Shown: positions 1 through 6,067 of the stretch, one piece after another
Position numbering within the stretch: position 1 is the stretch's first letter
Layout of the letters: every line of letters starts with the position of its first letter
Origin: Acidimicrobiia bacterium
GTDB lineage: Bacteria > Actinomycetota > Acidimicrobiia > IMCC26256
NCBI GenBank assembly: GCA_023262065.1
Contig: JALRDW010000197.1
Location: forward strand, 1-8,190
DNA length: 8,190 nt
Reading direction: 5' to 3'
Translations under genes and position numbers: made by a program
The notes under the pieces: model-generated
The model's database searches: none
What the model saw: the letters and a program-made list of their open reading frames with translations, nothing else
What the model was told of the DNA's origin: nothing

Positions 1-65
1 GGCCCGAAGCTGGAAGGGGACCGGTGGGGGAAGCGGCGGGTCTGGGCCGCGGGCCGGGGGGACAT
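1..65 (-). CDS. Possible 5' end of an unrecognised gene, cut by the window edge
   Basis: An ATG on the minus strand at 65-63 is preceded, eight bases upstream, by a strong AGGAG ribosome binding site, and the frame stays open to the edge. Only 21 residues are visible, beginning MSPRPAAQTRRFPHR, which is basic and proline-rich and matches no family I know. It lies 40 bases downstream of the stop of the exported-protein gene on the same strand, so the two could be cotranscribed. The call rests only on the ribosome binding site and the open frame. Confidence 0.35.
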   Translation of the reverse strand, partial: MSPRPAAQTRRFPHRSPSSFG

Positions 66-105
66 TGTTGGCTCTCCTGTCCTGCCCGGAGCCGACCATA
101 CGGCT

Positions 106-816
106 TCAGGCGGGATCAGGATGGCGGGGGCGAGTCCCTGGGGCGTGAGCCGGCCGGGCCGGCCGGGGTGACTCCTGCGTGAAAAAGGCGGGATGCCGCA
201 TGACCTCCGTTACCGGAGCGTCGGGCAGCGCCCGTTCAGGGAGCGCGGTGGCGTTGACGCCCGGGCGGGCCGTCTCGCGGCGACCGGCGTCGGCGGTCAG
301 CCAGACCTCGCCGCCGCGAACCTCGGTCTGCGTGGCGTTGACGAGGCCGCCGCGGTTTCCGACGAGGGTGAAGGGGTTGTCCTGGGCGGTCGGCTCGACG
401 GCCTCGGCCCAGGTGGTGCGGACCATGAGGTCGCGGGCGACCGGCACGTCCTCCGAGGGATTGATGCCCAGCTGGCCGGGCGCGGTGTTGGCGGCCAGCC
501 TGCGGGGGGTCAGGACGATCCTGACCGAACCGGCGGCGGGGCGCAGGGCCGGCCGGGCCGCGTAGGTCGCGGCGGGACGGAAGATGCGCAGGGTCTTGTG
601 GATTTGGAAGCCGGCGAGGGCCCCGACCTCCGGCGCCGTGGCCTCGCGGTCCCGGACCTGCCGGACCATGTCGCCGACATAGGGCGCGGTGGTCGAGGCC
701 GAAGCCGGCGAGAAGGGCCAGAGGGCCAGGAGGCCGACCGTCAGGGCCGCGAATGCGAGGGCCGGGAGGTTTCCGTTCCCGATCACCTTGGCACGCTTCT
801 TGCCGTGAACCGACAT
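106..816 (-). CDS. Exported or membrane-anchored protein of unknown function
   Basis: I do not recognise this 236-residue protein. It starts MSVHGKKRAKVI, followed by a hydrophobic stretch at about residues 17-35 and an 'SPASAS' segment that looks like a signal-peptidase I site (ASA). It is therefore likely secreted to the periplasm or held by an N-terminal anchor. The mature part is rich in Ala, Pro, Arg and Thr and shows no cysteine pair or catalytic motif. I chose the ATG at 816 over the upstream in-frame codon at 867 because it puts the positive charges right before the hydrophobic core and has AGGGG and AAGG upstream. The gene is divergent from ccoN. The long open frame on the opposite strand (193-891) is Gly/Arg-rich and looks like a shadow. 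Base composition fits the alphaproteobacterial left piece. Confidence 0.6.
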   Translation of the reverse strand: MSVHGKKRAKVIGNGNLPALAFAALTVGLLALWPFSPASASTTAPYVGDMVRQVRDREATAPEVGALAGFQIHKTLRIFRPAATYAARPALRPAAGSVRIVLTPRRLAANTAPGQLGINPSEDVPVARDLMVRTTWAEAVEPTAQDNPFTLVGNRGGLVNATQTEVRGGEVWLTADAGRRETARPGVNATALPERALPDAPVTEVMRHPAFFTQESPRPARPAHAPGTRPRHPDPA

Positions 817-938
817 TTGCCTTGCCCCTGTTTCCAGATGACACAGGGATACCGGCGCCGGGCTCAATCGAGGGTTTGGAAACAGGCTTAAAAAGCCCTG
901 ATTTTCCGGGTCCGGAAGACCCCTCCCCCTCTGCGCCT

Positions 939-952
939 TTGCGCTAGATCAA
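939..952 (+). promoter_or_regulatory. FNR/FixK-type binding site upstream of ccoN
   Basis: The sequence TTGCGCTAGATCAA fits the TTG-N8-CAA pattern of FixK and the FNR pattern TTGAT-N4-ATCAA, with a perfect right half and TTG kept on the left. It lies 59 bases before the ccoN start codon. CRP/FNR-family regulators switch on cbb3 oxidase genes at low oxygen in alphaproteobacteria, so site and gene agree. With the box centred near -41, transcription would start near base 987. I see no clear -10 element there. It could also act on the divergent gene starting at 816. Confidence 0.75.
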
Positions 953-1011
953 GGCCGCTCCTCCCGCACTGCGGCAAGCCCCCCGCCAGGACCAACAGGG
1001 AATAGCGGGCA

Positions 1012-1620
1012 ATGTCGGAAAATCTGGCCCAGCAGGATTCGCCGCCAGGGGCGGTGGCGCTCCTGATCCTCTCGGCGGCGGGCGCCTTCCTCGGACTCAT
1101 GGCGACCGCCCTGTCGCCGGACCCGCTCTTCAGGCTGGAAGGGTGGATCTTCACCCTCGCGGCCCTCGCCGGGGCGACGGCCCTGACCGTCGGCGTGGCC
1201 AATGGCCGCTACCGGGCTGATTCCAGTCGCTACGAGGGCGGCGTCATACGGGCCGGCGCCATCGCCACCCTGTTCTGGGCCATCGTGGGGATGCTGGCCG
1301 GGGTCCTGATCGCCCTGCAGCTGGCCTGGCCCCGGATCTTCTACTTTCCCGAGTTCGGTTTCCTGAACTTCGGCCGCCTGCGGCCCCTTCACACCTCAGG
1401 GGTGATCTTCGCCTTCGGCGGCAACGCCCTGATCGCCACGTCATTCTATGTCGTCCAGCGCACCTGCCGGGCGCGGCTGGCGGGCGGCCTCGCCGGCTGG
1501 TTCGTCTTCTGGGGCTACCAGCTGTTCATCGTCATGGCGGCGACCGGATACTTGCTCGGCATCACCCAGAGCCGCGAGTACGCCGAGCCGGAATGGTATG
1601 TCGATCTTTGGCTGACGATC
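1012..1620 (+). CDS. ccoN: Cytochrome c oxidase cbb3-type subunit I, N-terminal fragment (3' part replaced)
   Basis: The first about 203 residues are CcoN, the catalytic heme-copper subunit of cbb3 oxidase in the inner membrane, which reduces oxygen to water with high affinity. Hydrophobic helices lie near residues 14-34, 45-62, 78-104, 129-148 and 156-186. The stretch '[19 protein letters not shown]' carries the low-spin heme b ligand, His127. '[21 protein letters not shown]' is also typical CcoN. An AGGGA ribosome binding site lies 10 bases before the ATG. After 'LWLTI' the homology stops. The rest of CcoN, including the CuB histidines and heme b3 ligand (a full protein is about 480-550 residues), is absent, and the frame runs on into ThyX sequence. 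The fragment cannot be a working oxidase. I read the join as artificial. Confidence 0.9.
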
Positions 1621-2031
1621 GAGTGGCAGCAGCTGTCGCCGCAGCACGGGTACGACCTGCCCGAGGCCGTGGTCGAGGCGGGTGTCGAGCGGGAGTTCGC
1701 CGAGGCGATGGACCGCTCCGCAGCCCTCCACGGCGCGATGGCACTGCGGTTCCCCGAACAGGCGTCCTACGCCGTGGCGCTCGCGTACCGGATCCGCTTC
1801 ACGATGCAGTTCAACGCGCGCGAGGCCTTCCACATGCTCGAGCTCCGCAGCGGTCCGCAGGGCCACCCGGCGTACCGCACGGTCGCCCAGGAGATGCACC
1901 GCCTCATCGACGAGCAGGCCGGACACCACGCGCTCGCCGCTGCGATGCGGTACGTCGACCACGGCGTGTACGAACTCGAACGCCTCGAGGCCGAACGGGC
2001 CGCCGCGGCGCGCCGGGCGGCCCGTTCCTGA
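1612..2031 (+). CDS. thyX: FAD-dependent thymidylate synthase (two-domain ThyX type), C-terminal fragment
   Basis: From '[20 protein letters not shown]' onward the frame encodes the tail of a ThyX-family protein, with '[19 protein letters not shown]' and '[18 protein letters not shown]' as the clearest family blocks. ThyX makes dTMP from dUMP using folate, FAD and NADPH. The pattern matches the long actinobacterial form with two ThyX-like halves. In that form the second half has an 'RHRMLTIEWQ' element, and this fragment begins just after its RHR. The remaining about 139 residues end in an Arg/Glu/Ala-rich helix. No start codon or N-terminal catalytic half is present. The frame is continuous with ccoN upstream, but the two proteins have nothing to do with each other. 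This is the left end of the actinobacterial piece. Confidence 0.85.
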   Translation: MTIEWQQLSPQHGYDLPEAVVEAGVEREFAEAMDRSAALHGAMALRFPEQASYAVALAYRIRFTMQFNAREAFHMLELRSGPQGHPAYRTVAQEMHRLIDEQAGHHALAAAMRYVDHGVYELERLEAERAAAARRAARS

Positions 2032-2050
2032 ACCGTCTCCGCGACCACAC

Positions 2051-2080
2051 GGCGCGCGCGGGCCCGGGTCGGTGCGCGCC
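2051..2080 (+). terminator. GC-rich hairpin just after thyX
   Basis: Seven pairs GGCGCGC/GCGCGCC, extended by a G-T and a C-G pair, enclose a loop of about 12 bases, starting 19 bases after the thyX stop. There is no T-tract, which is common for actinobacterial terminators. In DNA this GC-rich such a stem could also occur by chance. Confidence 0.35.
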
Positions 2081-2279
2081 CTGCGTCACCGGACCGGACA
2101 CAGTGCGCGCAGCGGCGGGCCCGGCGTTGACGGGACCACCCCGGATCCGACTGAATGCCACCGCCGCATCCGCCGGTCGGGGGCCGGAGGGTCCGGGGAG
2201 CACTCCCGGGACCCGACGGGACCGGTGGCGGAGAGGTCTGGACAGGGATCCAGTGGTCGTGGTGAGAACGCTGCAATAA

Positions 2280-2304
2280 CCCGGGGACGCCGATCGTCCC
2301 CGGG
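2280..2304. terminator. Perfect 10-bp hairpin in the thyX downstream spacer
   Basis: CCCGGGGACG pairs perfectly with CGTCCCCGGG across a 5-base loop CCGAT. It has no T-tract. It lies about 250 bases after thyX and 195 before the next gene, so it could stop thyX readthrough or act as a structured RNA element. It is the strongest dyad in the spacer. Confidence 0.45.
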
Positions 2305-2464
2305 CCACCCAGTGACCCACCCGACCCTGGATCCCGGCCGGTCCGGGCCCGCCGACCGGACGCCCCGGAACCGCACCGAGGACCGCCCGGTGGCGGCGTC
2401 GTCGCACGGGGACCGAGGATCCCGCTCCGAGCGCCGCGATCGCCACGTTCGGCGCCGCCGCCTG

Positions 2465-2473
2465 TGTTACGTT
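2465..2473 (+). promoter_or_regulatory. Extended -10 promoter element for the DUF4193-lnt cluster
   Basis: TGTTACGTT fits the extended -10 pattern TGnTAnnnT used by actinobacterial housekeeping sigma factors. A start of transcription near base 2480 would give a leader of about 20 bases before the ATG at 2500. I see only a poor -35 (around 2446-2451), so the call relies on the extended -10 and on its position. Confidence 0.4.
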
Positions 2474-2499
2474 GCGCGCCCCTCCACCCGGAAGAGCGC

Positions 2500-2979
2500 A
2501 TGGCTGACGACGAGTTCGACGAAGAAGAAGGTCCGGACGGCGAGGACGAGGAGCTCGATCCGGACGACATCGAGGACGACATCGATGGCGACATCGATGG
2601 CGACATCGACGTCGATCTGATCGGCGACGATGAGGCCGAGACCGTCGACACCGCGGCCGCCGGAGCCGATGAGGACGACGACGTCGAGCCCGTGGACGTC
2701 GAGGGAGAGGACGACGACGTCGTCGTCGCCCTGGACGACGAGACCCACCCGGACGACGTCGAGGCCTCCCTCGACGTGCTGCTCAAGGAGCGCACGACCA
2801 GCGACCGGCCGGAGGACGAGGAGCCCGAGGACGCCGAGGACGACACCCCGCGGGGCGAGGGCGACACCAAGATCAAACCCCGCGGGGCCGACGAGTTCCT
2901 CTGCACGTCCTGCTTCCTCGTCCTCCCGATGAGCCAGCTCGCCGACGGGAAGACGGACCTCTGCCGGGACTGCGCCTGA
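2500..2979 (+). CDS. Acidic DUF4193-type zinc-ribbon protein
   Basis: This 159-residue protein is extremely rich in Asp and Glu over residues 1-125. It ends in 'DEFLCTSCFLVLPMSQLA' and 'CRDCA', so two CxxC pairs (Cys135/138 and Cys155/158) can bind one zinc. The C-terminal block matches the DUF4193 family found in actinobacteria, whose function is not established. The N-terminal acidic region is longer than in mycobacterial members, which are about 100 residues. It contains a short tandem repeat (DIDG units). I chose the ATG at 2500 because GGAAGAG precedes it at good distance and it begins the typical MADDEFDEEE. An in-frame GTG at 2464 would sit inside the promoter element. It is first in the cluster and its TGA touches the presumed lnt start. 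A role in binding basic proteins or RNA polymerase is conceivable but unproven. Confidence 0.85.
   Translation: MADDEFDEEEGPDGEDEELDPDDIEDDIDGDIDGDIDVDLIGDDEAETVDTAAAGADEDDDVEPVDVEGEDDDVVVALDDETHPDDVEASLDVLLKERTTSDRPEDEEPEDAEDDTPRGEGDTKIKPRGADEFLCTSCFLVLPMSQLADGKTDLCRDCA
2566..2613 (+). repeat. Four tandem 12-bp units inside the acidic protein gene
   Basis: The units are GACATCGAGGAC, GACATCGATGGC, GACATCGATGGC and GACATCGACGTC, encoding DIED, DIDG, DIDG and DIDV. The middle two are identical. Such repeats can change copy number by slippage, which would alter the length of the acidic region without shifting frame. Confidence 0.8.
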
Positions 2980-4520
2980 CCGAGGCGACGCCGCCGGGCG
3001 CGCTGACCGCCGGGATCGCGGCGGTCGCGTCCGGCCTCCTCCTCGCCGCGGCGTTCCCACCCTTCGGGCTCTGGCCGCTGGCGCTCATCGCGCTCGTCCC
3101 GCTGCTGTGGATCTGGCGCGGTGCCGGACCGGGTCGGGGTGCATGGACCGGCTTCGTCGCCGGGTCGGCGTGCTTCGCCGTCGTGCTCTCGTGGACCTGG
3201 TACTTCGGTGCCGTCGCGATCGTGCCGCTCGTCGTCGTGCAGGCGCTGTACTGGGCCGGCGCCGGCCTCGTCGTCGGGACCCTCGGTCGGGCGCAGGTGC
3301 GTTCGCCCCTCGTCGTGGCCGCCGCGTGGACCCTCGCCGAGGCCCTGCGGGGCGCCTGGCCGCTCGGCGGGCTGGCGTGGGGGGAGGTCGGCACCTCCCT
3401 GGCACCGTTCGGACCGGCCCGTGCACTGGCTCCGTGGGGCGGGGTGCTGCTCGTGTCGTTCGTGGTCGTGGCGATCCAGGCCTGCCTCGCCGACCTCGCC
3501 CACCCGACGGCCCGCGGCACGCGGGGGAGCGGAGCGCGACGGGCCGCGGCGTGCACGCTGCTCGCCGTGGTCGTGGTCAGCGGGATCGCCGTCCTCGCCC
3601 GCCCGGGGACGACCGCCGCCGGTGCCATCCGGGTCGCGACCCTGCAGGCCAACGACCTCGATCGGCGCCTCACCCCGGAGGAGGTCGCCGAGGACCTGCT
3701 CACCCGCAAGCACCTCGCCCTCGCAGCGACGCTGCGCGGGCCGTACGACCTCATCGTGTTCCCGGAATCCGCGCTCATGTCCGACCCGGAGACCGACCCG
3801 ATCCTGCGGGCCGAGATCGTGGCCGTCGGACGCCGTCACGGCGCGTACGTGCTCGTCAACGTCATCGAACGCGGCCCGCAGGACCTCGTGCGCAACACGG
3901 ACCGTCTCTACGCCCCCGACGGGCGCCTCGTCGGCCGGTACTCCAAGCGACACCTCGTCCCCTTCGGTGAGTACGTGCCGTGGCGGGATCGCCTCGGGTT
4001 CATCGGAGCCATCGATCAGGTGCCCGAGGACATGACCCCGGGCCGCGACGGCTCGGTGCTCCGGATCGGCGACGGCGTCCGCATCGGCGCGCTCATCTGC
4101 TTCGAGTCGGTGTTCGGACCACTCGTGCGTCACACGGTGCGGGATGGGGCCGAGGTCCTCATCGTCTCCACGAACAACCGGTCGTACCGTCGCAGTGGCA
4201 ACAGCGCCCAGCACGTGCAGTCCGGGCAGATGCGGGCGGCCGAGACGGGCCGGGCGGTGGTGCAGGCCGCGATCTCCGGCATCAGCGCGGTCATCGATCC
4301 ACGCGGTGTCGTCACCGAACGCACGGAACTGTTCGAACGCACCACGATGAGCGCCCGCATCCCGGTCCGCACCGGGCAGACCCCCTACGTCCGGTGGGGC
4401 GCGTGGATCCTTCCGGTCTCGGCGGTCGTCCTGGCCTCGGCCGGAGTCCTCGGGTGGCGCCGCCGTAGACTCCGCGGGCCCGGAGGCGGGACCGACGAGG
4501 GAGTGGGACACGGTGGGTGA
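2976..4520 (+). CDS. lnt: Apolipoprotein N-acyltransferase
   Basis: Lnt N-acylates the N-terminal cysteine of lipoproteins in the cytoplasmic membrane, the last step after Lgt and LspA. Hydrophobic helices fill the first about 220 residues, beginning 'GLLLAAAFPPFGLWPLALIA', and are followed by a nitrilase-type domain. The catalytic triad is visible as Glu264 ('VFPESALM'), Lys324 ('YSKRHLVPFGEYVP') and Cys375 ('ALICFESVFG'), numbered from base 2976. The spacing resembles E. coli Lnt Glu267/Lys335/Cys387. A last helix precedes a basic tail. The start is uncertain. The first ATG/GTG/TTG in frame is the GTG at 3183, but family homology clearly begins upstream, near 3020. Upstream in frame I find no canonical start. 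CTG at 2976 overlaps the previous stop as CTGA and is the best candidate; CTG at 3003 is another. A GTG-3183 start would lose the first two helices. Confidence 0.9.
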   Translation: MTEATPPGALTAGIAAVASGLLLAAAFPPFGLWPLALIALVPLLWIWRGAGPGRGAWTGFVAGSACFAVVLSWTWYFGAVAIVPLVVVQALYWAGAGLVVGTLGRAQVRSPLVVAAAWTLAEALRGAWPLGGLAWGEVGTSLAPFGPARALAPWGGVLLVSFVVVAIQACLADLAHPTARGTRGSGARRAAACTLLAVVVVSGIAVLARPGTTAAGAIRVATLQANDLDRRLTPEEVAEDLLTRKHLALAATLRGPYDLIVFPESALMSDPETDPILRAEIVAVGRRHGAYVLVNVIERGPQDLVRNTDRLYAPDGRLVGRYSKRHLVPFGEYVPWRDRLGFIGAIDQVPEDMTPGRDGSVLRIGDGVRIGALICFESVFGPLVRHTVRDGAEVLIVSTNNRSYRRSGNSAQHVQSGQMRAAETGRAVVQAAISGISAVIDPRGVVTERTELFERTTMSARIPVRTGQTPYVRWGAWILPVSAVVLASAGVLGWRRRRLRGPGGGTDEGVGHGG

Positions 4521-5097
4521 CGATCGCAGCCGGATCGAACGTGCGGTGGAGTACGCGGTGCACGTGCCCGTCGGCTTCGTGGCGTTCGCCCGCGACTCCG
4601 TGCCCACCTTCGTGCAGATGTTCTCGGCCCGCGGCCGTCGCGAGATGGAGACGCACCACAAGGACGTCAACACCCGGATCAACAACTACCGGGCCATGGG
4701 CCAGCTCGCCGTGCAGTACGGCCCGCCGGTCATCCGGGCGCGCCTCGTGGAGCACCTCGAGACGCTCCGGGTCCGTGCGAACGAGACCTTCGCGTCGATG
4801 CCGCTCGTCGACCGTGGCCCCACTCCGGTCCCGACCACCATGCGGGTCGTCGATGAGCACGAGGCGCCGGCCCGGCCCGGCGCCGCCGACCCGGTCACGG
4901 CCTCGGCCTCGGCCGAGGACGGCCCGGACCCGAGCGGCCTGGCCATCCCGGACTACGACGGGCTCGCCGCATCCCAGATCATCGAGCGGCTCGAGGGGCT
5001 CGACGCCACCGAGCTCGATGCGGTCGACGCCTACGAGCGCGCGACCCGGGCCCGCCGGACCGTGCTCGGCAAGATCGCCATCCTGCGGGCGTCCTGA
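4513..5097 (+). CDS. Small actinobacterial protein with C-terminal 'IPDYD' helical motif
   Basis: This 194-residue protein has an amphipathic N-terminal segment, 'HVPVGFVAFARDSVPTFVQM', a basic helical region to about residue 95, a Pro/Ala/Glu-rich linker and a C-terminal block from 'IPDYDGLAASQIIERLEGL' to 'LGKIAIL' (residues 145-194). That last block recurs in many uncharacterised actinobacterial proteins; I believe some are annotated as lipid-droplet-associated or DUF8129, but cannot confirm this here. It may work as a small protein-binding helix pair. The GTG start overlaps the lnt stop by 8 bases and has GAGGGAG nine bases upstream. A TAGACT at 4466-4471 could be an internal -10. Function is unknown. 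Confidence 0.8.
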   Translation: MGDDRSRIERAVEYAVHVPVGFVAFARDSVPTFVQMFSARGRREMETHHKDVNTRINNYRAMGQLAVQYGPPVIRARLVEHLETLRVRANETFASMPLVDRGPTPVPTTMRVVDEHEAPARPGAADPVTASASAEDGPDPSGLAIPDYDGLAASQIIERLEGLDATELDAVDAYERATRARRTVLGKIAILRAS

Positions 5098-5107
5098 GCC
5101 CGTCGCC

Positions 5108-5572
5108 ATGGAGTCGGTCCGGGACGCCACCGTCGCCGACCTCGGCACGCTCGTCGAGTTCGCGGGGGAGTTGAGCGCCGAACTCGGACCGCTGCGCGGC
5201 GGGGCGTTGTGGACCCGACGCGATGCGCGCCCCGAACCCCTGCGGGCGGCCTTCGCAGCGCTGCTCGATGATCCGGACGCCGAGGTCCTCCTCGGTTGCG
5301 TCGATGGCACTCCGGTGGGGTTCGCGGTCATGGTCGTCGAGCCGCTCCGTGACGGGGGGAGCCTCGCCCGCATCACCGAGCTCCACGTCCTCGCCGACGC
5401 CCGCGGGGTCGGGGTGGGCGAGGCGGTGGTGACCGAACTGATCGGGCGGGCCGCAGCCCGCCGGTGCATCGGGGTCGACGCGCCCGCCCTGCCGGGCCAC
5501 CGGGCGGCCAAGAACTTCTTCGAGGACCAGGGGTTCACCGCCCGGCTCCTCACCATGCACCGCCCGTTGTGA
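5108..5572 (+). CDS. GNAT-family N-acetyltransferase
   Basis: This 154-residue protein has the GNAT fold signature: an N-terminal 'VRDATVADLGTLVEF' start, 'GTPVGFAVMVVE' on strand 4, and motif A 'ITELHVLADARGVGVGEAVV', in which Arg99-GVGVG-104 binds the acetyl-CoA pyrophosphate. It ends 'AAKNFFEDQGFTARLLTMHR', the usual C-terminal GNAT segment. It should transfer an acyl group from acyl-CoA to an amine; the substrate cannot be told from sequence. The ATG lies 10 bases after the previous stop with only a weak ribosome binding site, suggesting translational coupling. Its stop overlaps the next start as GTGA. Confidence 0.88.
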   Translation: MESVRDATVADLGTLVEFAGELSAELGPLRGGALWTRRDARPEPLRAAFAALLDDPDAEVLLGCVDGTPVGFAVMVVEPLRDGGSLARITELHVLADARGVGVGEAVVTELIGRAAARRCIGVDAPALPGHRAAKNFFEDQGFTARLLTMHRPL

Positions 5573-5985
5573 TCGAACGCCCGTTCGCATTCCGCCCGCA
5601 GGTGGCGGTCGGCGCGATCCTCCGGTACGACGGTCGGGTGCTCCTCGTGCGTCGGGCCAACGCACCGAGTCGGGGCCTCTGGGCGGTTCCCGGGGGGCGG
5701 GTCGAGCCCGCTGAGACCCTCGAGGCCGCCGTGCGACGCGAGATGCTCGAGGAGACCGGGATCCGGGTGCGGGTGACGCGCCTCCTCGGTGTCGCCGAAC
5801 GCGACGACGCGGCCGCCGGGGTCCGGTGGATCATCGCCGAGTTCGCCGTCCGGGCCGAGGACGTCTCGACCCTGCGGGCCGGCGACGACGCCACCGAGGC
5901 GGCCTGGTTCGACGAGGCCGCCCTCATGGACCACCCGGAGGTCGTCCGGGGCGTGGCGGCGTTCCTGGCCCGCCATCCGGGCTGA
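5569..5985 (+). CDS. Nudix hydrolase
   Basis: This 138-residue protein has a complete Nudix box at residues 43-65 (G-x5-E-x7-REM-L-EE-T-G-I), which binds the metal ions that cleave nucleoside-diphosphate-linked substrates. The lead-in 'VAVGAILRYDGRVLLVRRAN' followed by 'GLWAVPGG' resembles small ADP-ribose pyrophosphatase and MutT-like members. The substrate is not decidable. I chose the GTG at 5569, which overlaps the GNAT stop by four bases (GTGA). An in-frame start at 5464 would lie wholly within the GNAT gene and add unrelated residues. It is the last gene of the plus-strand cluster, followed by a hairpin and a dif-like site. Confidence 0.9.
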   Translation: MIERPFAFRPQVAVGAILRYDGRVLLVRRANAPSRGLWAVPGGRVEPAETLEAAVRREMLEETGIRVRVTRLLGVAERDDAAAGVRWIIAEFAVRAEDVSTLRAGDDATEAAWFDEAALMDHPEVVRGVAAFLARHPG

Positions 5986-6007
5986 ACCCACGGGCGACCC
6001 GGCCGCA

Positions 6008-6028
6008 GCCGGAACCATCGGTCCCGGC
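6008..6028 (+). terminator. Hairpin after the Nudix gene
   Basis: GCCGGAACC and GGTCCCGGC form nine positions with one A-C mismatch around an ATC loop, 22 bases after the Nudix stop. No T-run follows. It is placed where a terminator of the plus-strand cluster would be expected, and ends two bases before the dif-like site. Confidence 0.4.
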
Positions 6029-6030
6029 CC

Positions 6031-6058
6031 AATGCCCATAATCTTCGTTATGTAACCT
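6031..6058 (+). other. dif: Putative chromosomal dif site (XerC/XerD recombination site)
   Basis: An AT-rich 28-bp sequence stands out in very GC-rich surroundings. It splits into a left arm AATGCCCATAA (6031-6041), a 6-bp centre TCTTCG and a right arm TTATGTAACCT (6048-6058). The inner CATAA and TTATG are perfect inverted copies. Compared by eye with E. coli dif (arms GGTGCGCATAA and TTATGTTAAAT), each arm agrees at 8 of 11 positions. The 11-6-11 layout and the invariant ATAA/TTATGT cores are typical of dif, where XerC and XerD resolve chromosome dimers at division. It lies in the gap between convergent gene blocks. An alternative is a weak AT-rich hairpin without function. If on a plasmid or island, it could instead be a cer/psi- or IMEX-type Xer site. 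Confidence 0.65.
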
Positions 6059-6067
6059 TGCGGATTC

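Larger units (their letters stand above)
2032..2499. other. 468-bp spacer without a supported gene
   Basis: This stretch between thyX and the DUF4193-type gene shows no reading frame with recognisable protein content and no tRNA-like cloverleaf or T-arm. It holds two GC-rich hairpins (2051-2080 and 2280-2304) and a probable promoter close to the right end. The open frames crossing it are Arg/Pro/Gly-rich, as is usual for random frames in high-GC DNA. Confidence 0.6.

Noticed and set aside
193..891. A 232-codon plus-strand frame opposite the exported protein
   Set aside because: Its translation is Gly/Arg/Asp-rich and motif-free, and it lacks a ribosome binding site. The minus-strand frame has a coherent signal peptide.
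1012..2031. A novel CcoN-ThyX fusion protein
   Set aside because: Both halves are incomplete and biologically unrelated, and the join is at a short sequence compatible with both genes, so a chimera is far more likely.
2032..2499. A tRNA, riboswitch or small gene in the spacer
   Set aside because: I found no T-arm-like GTTCGAATCC, no known riboswitch core, and no frame with a convincing start and ribosome binding site.
2566..2613. A CRISPR-like array
   Set aside because: The 12-bp units are directly adjacent without spacers and encode an in-frame acidic repeat.
1767..4685. A 972-codon open frame on the minus strand
   Set aside because: It lies opposite thyX, the DUF4193 gene and lnt, has Arg/Gly/Pro/Ser-rich low-complexity content with no family motif, and the plus strand holds clear families. 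It is a high-GC shadow.
4312..6039. A 575-codon minus-strand frame
   Set aside because: It covers three plus-strand genes with good family motifs; its own translation is low-complexity.
6036..6053. Reading the CATAA/TTATG dyad as an ordinary terminator
   Set aside because: A 5-bp AT-rich stem would be too weak to stop transcription and no T-run follows; the two extended arms fit a dif site better.
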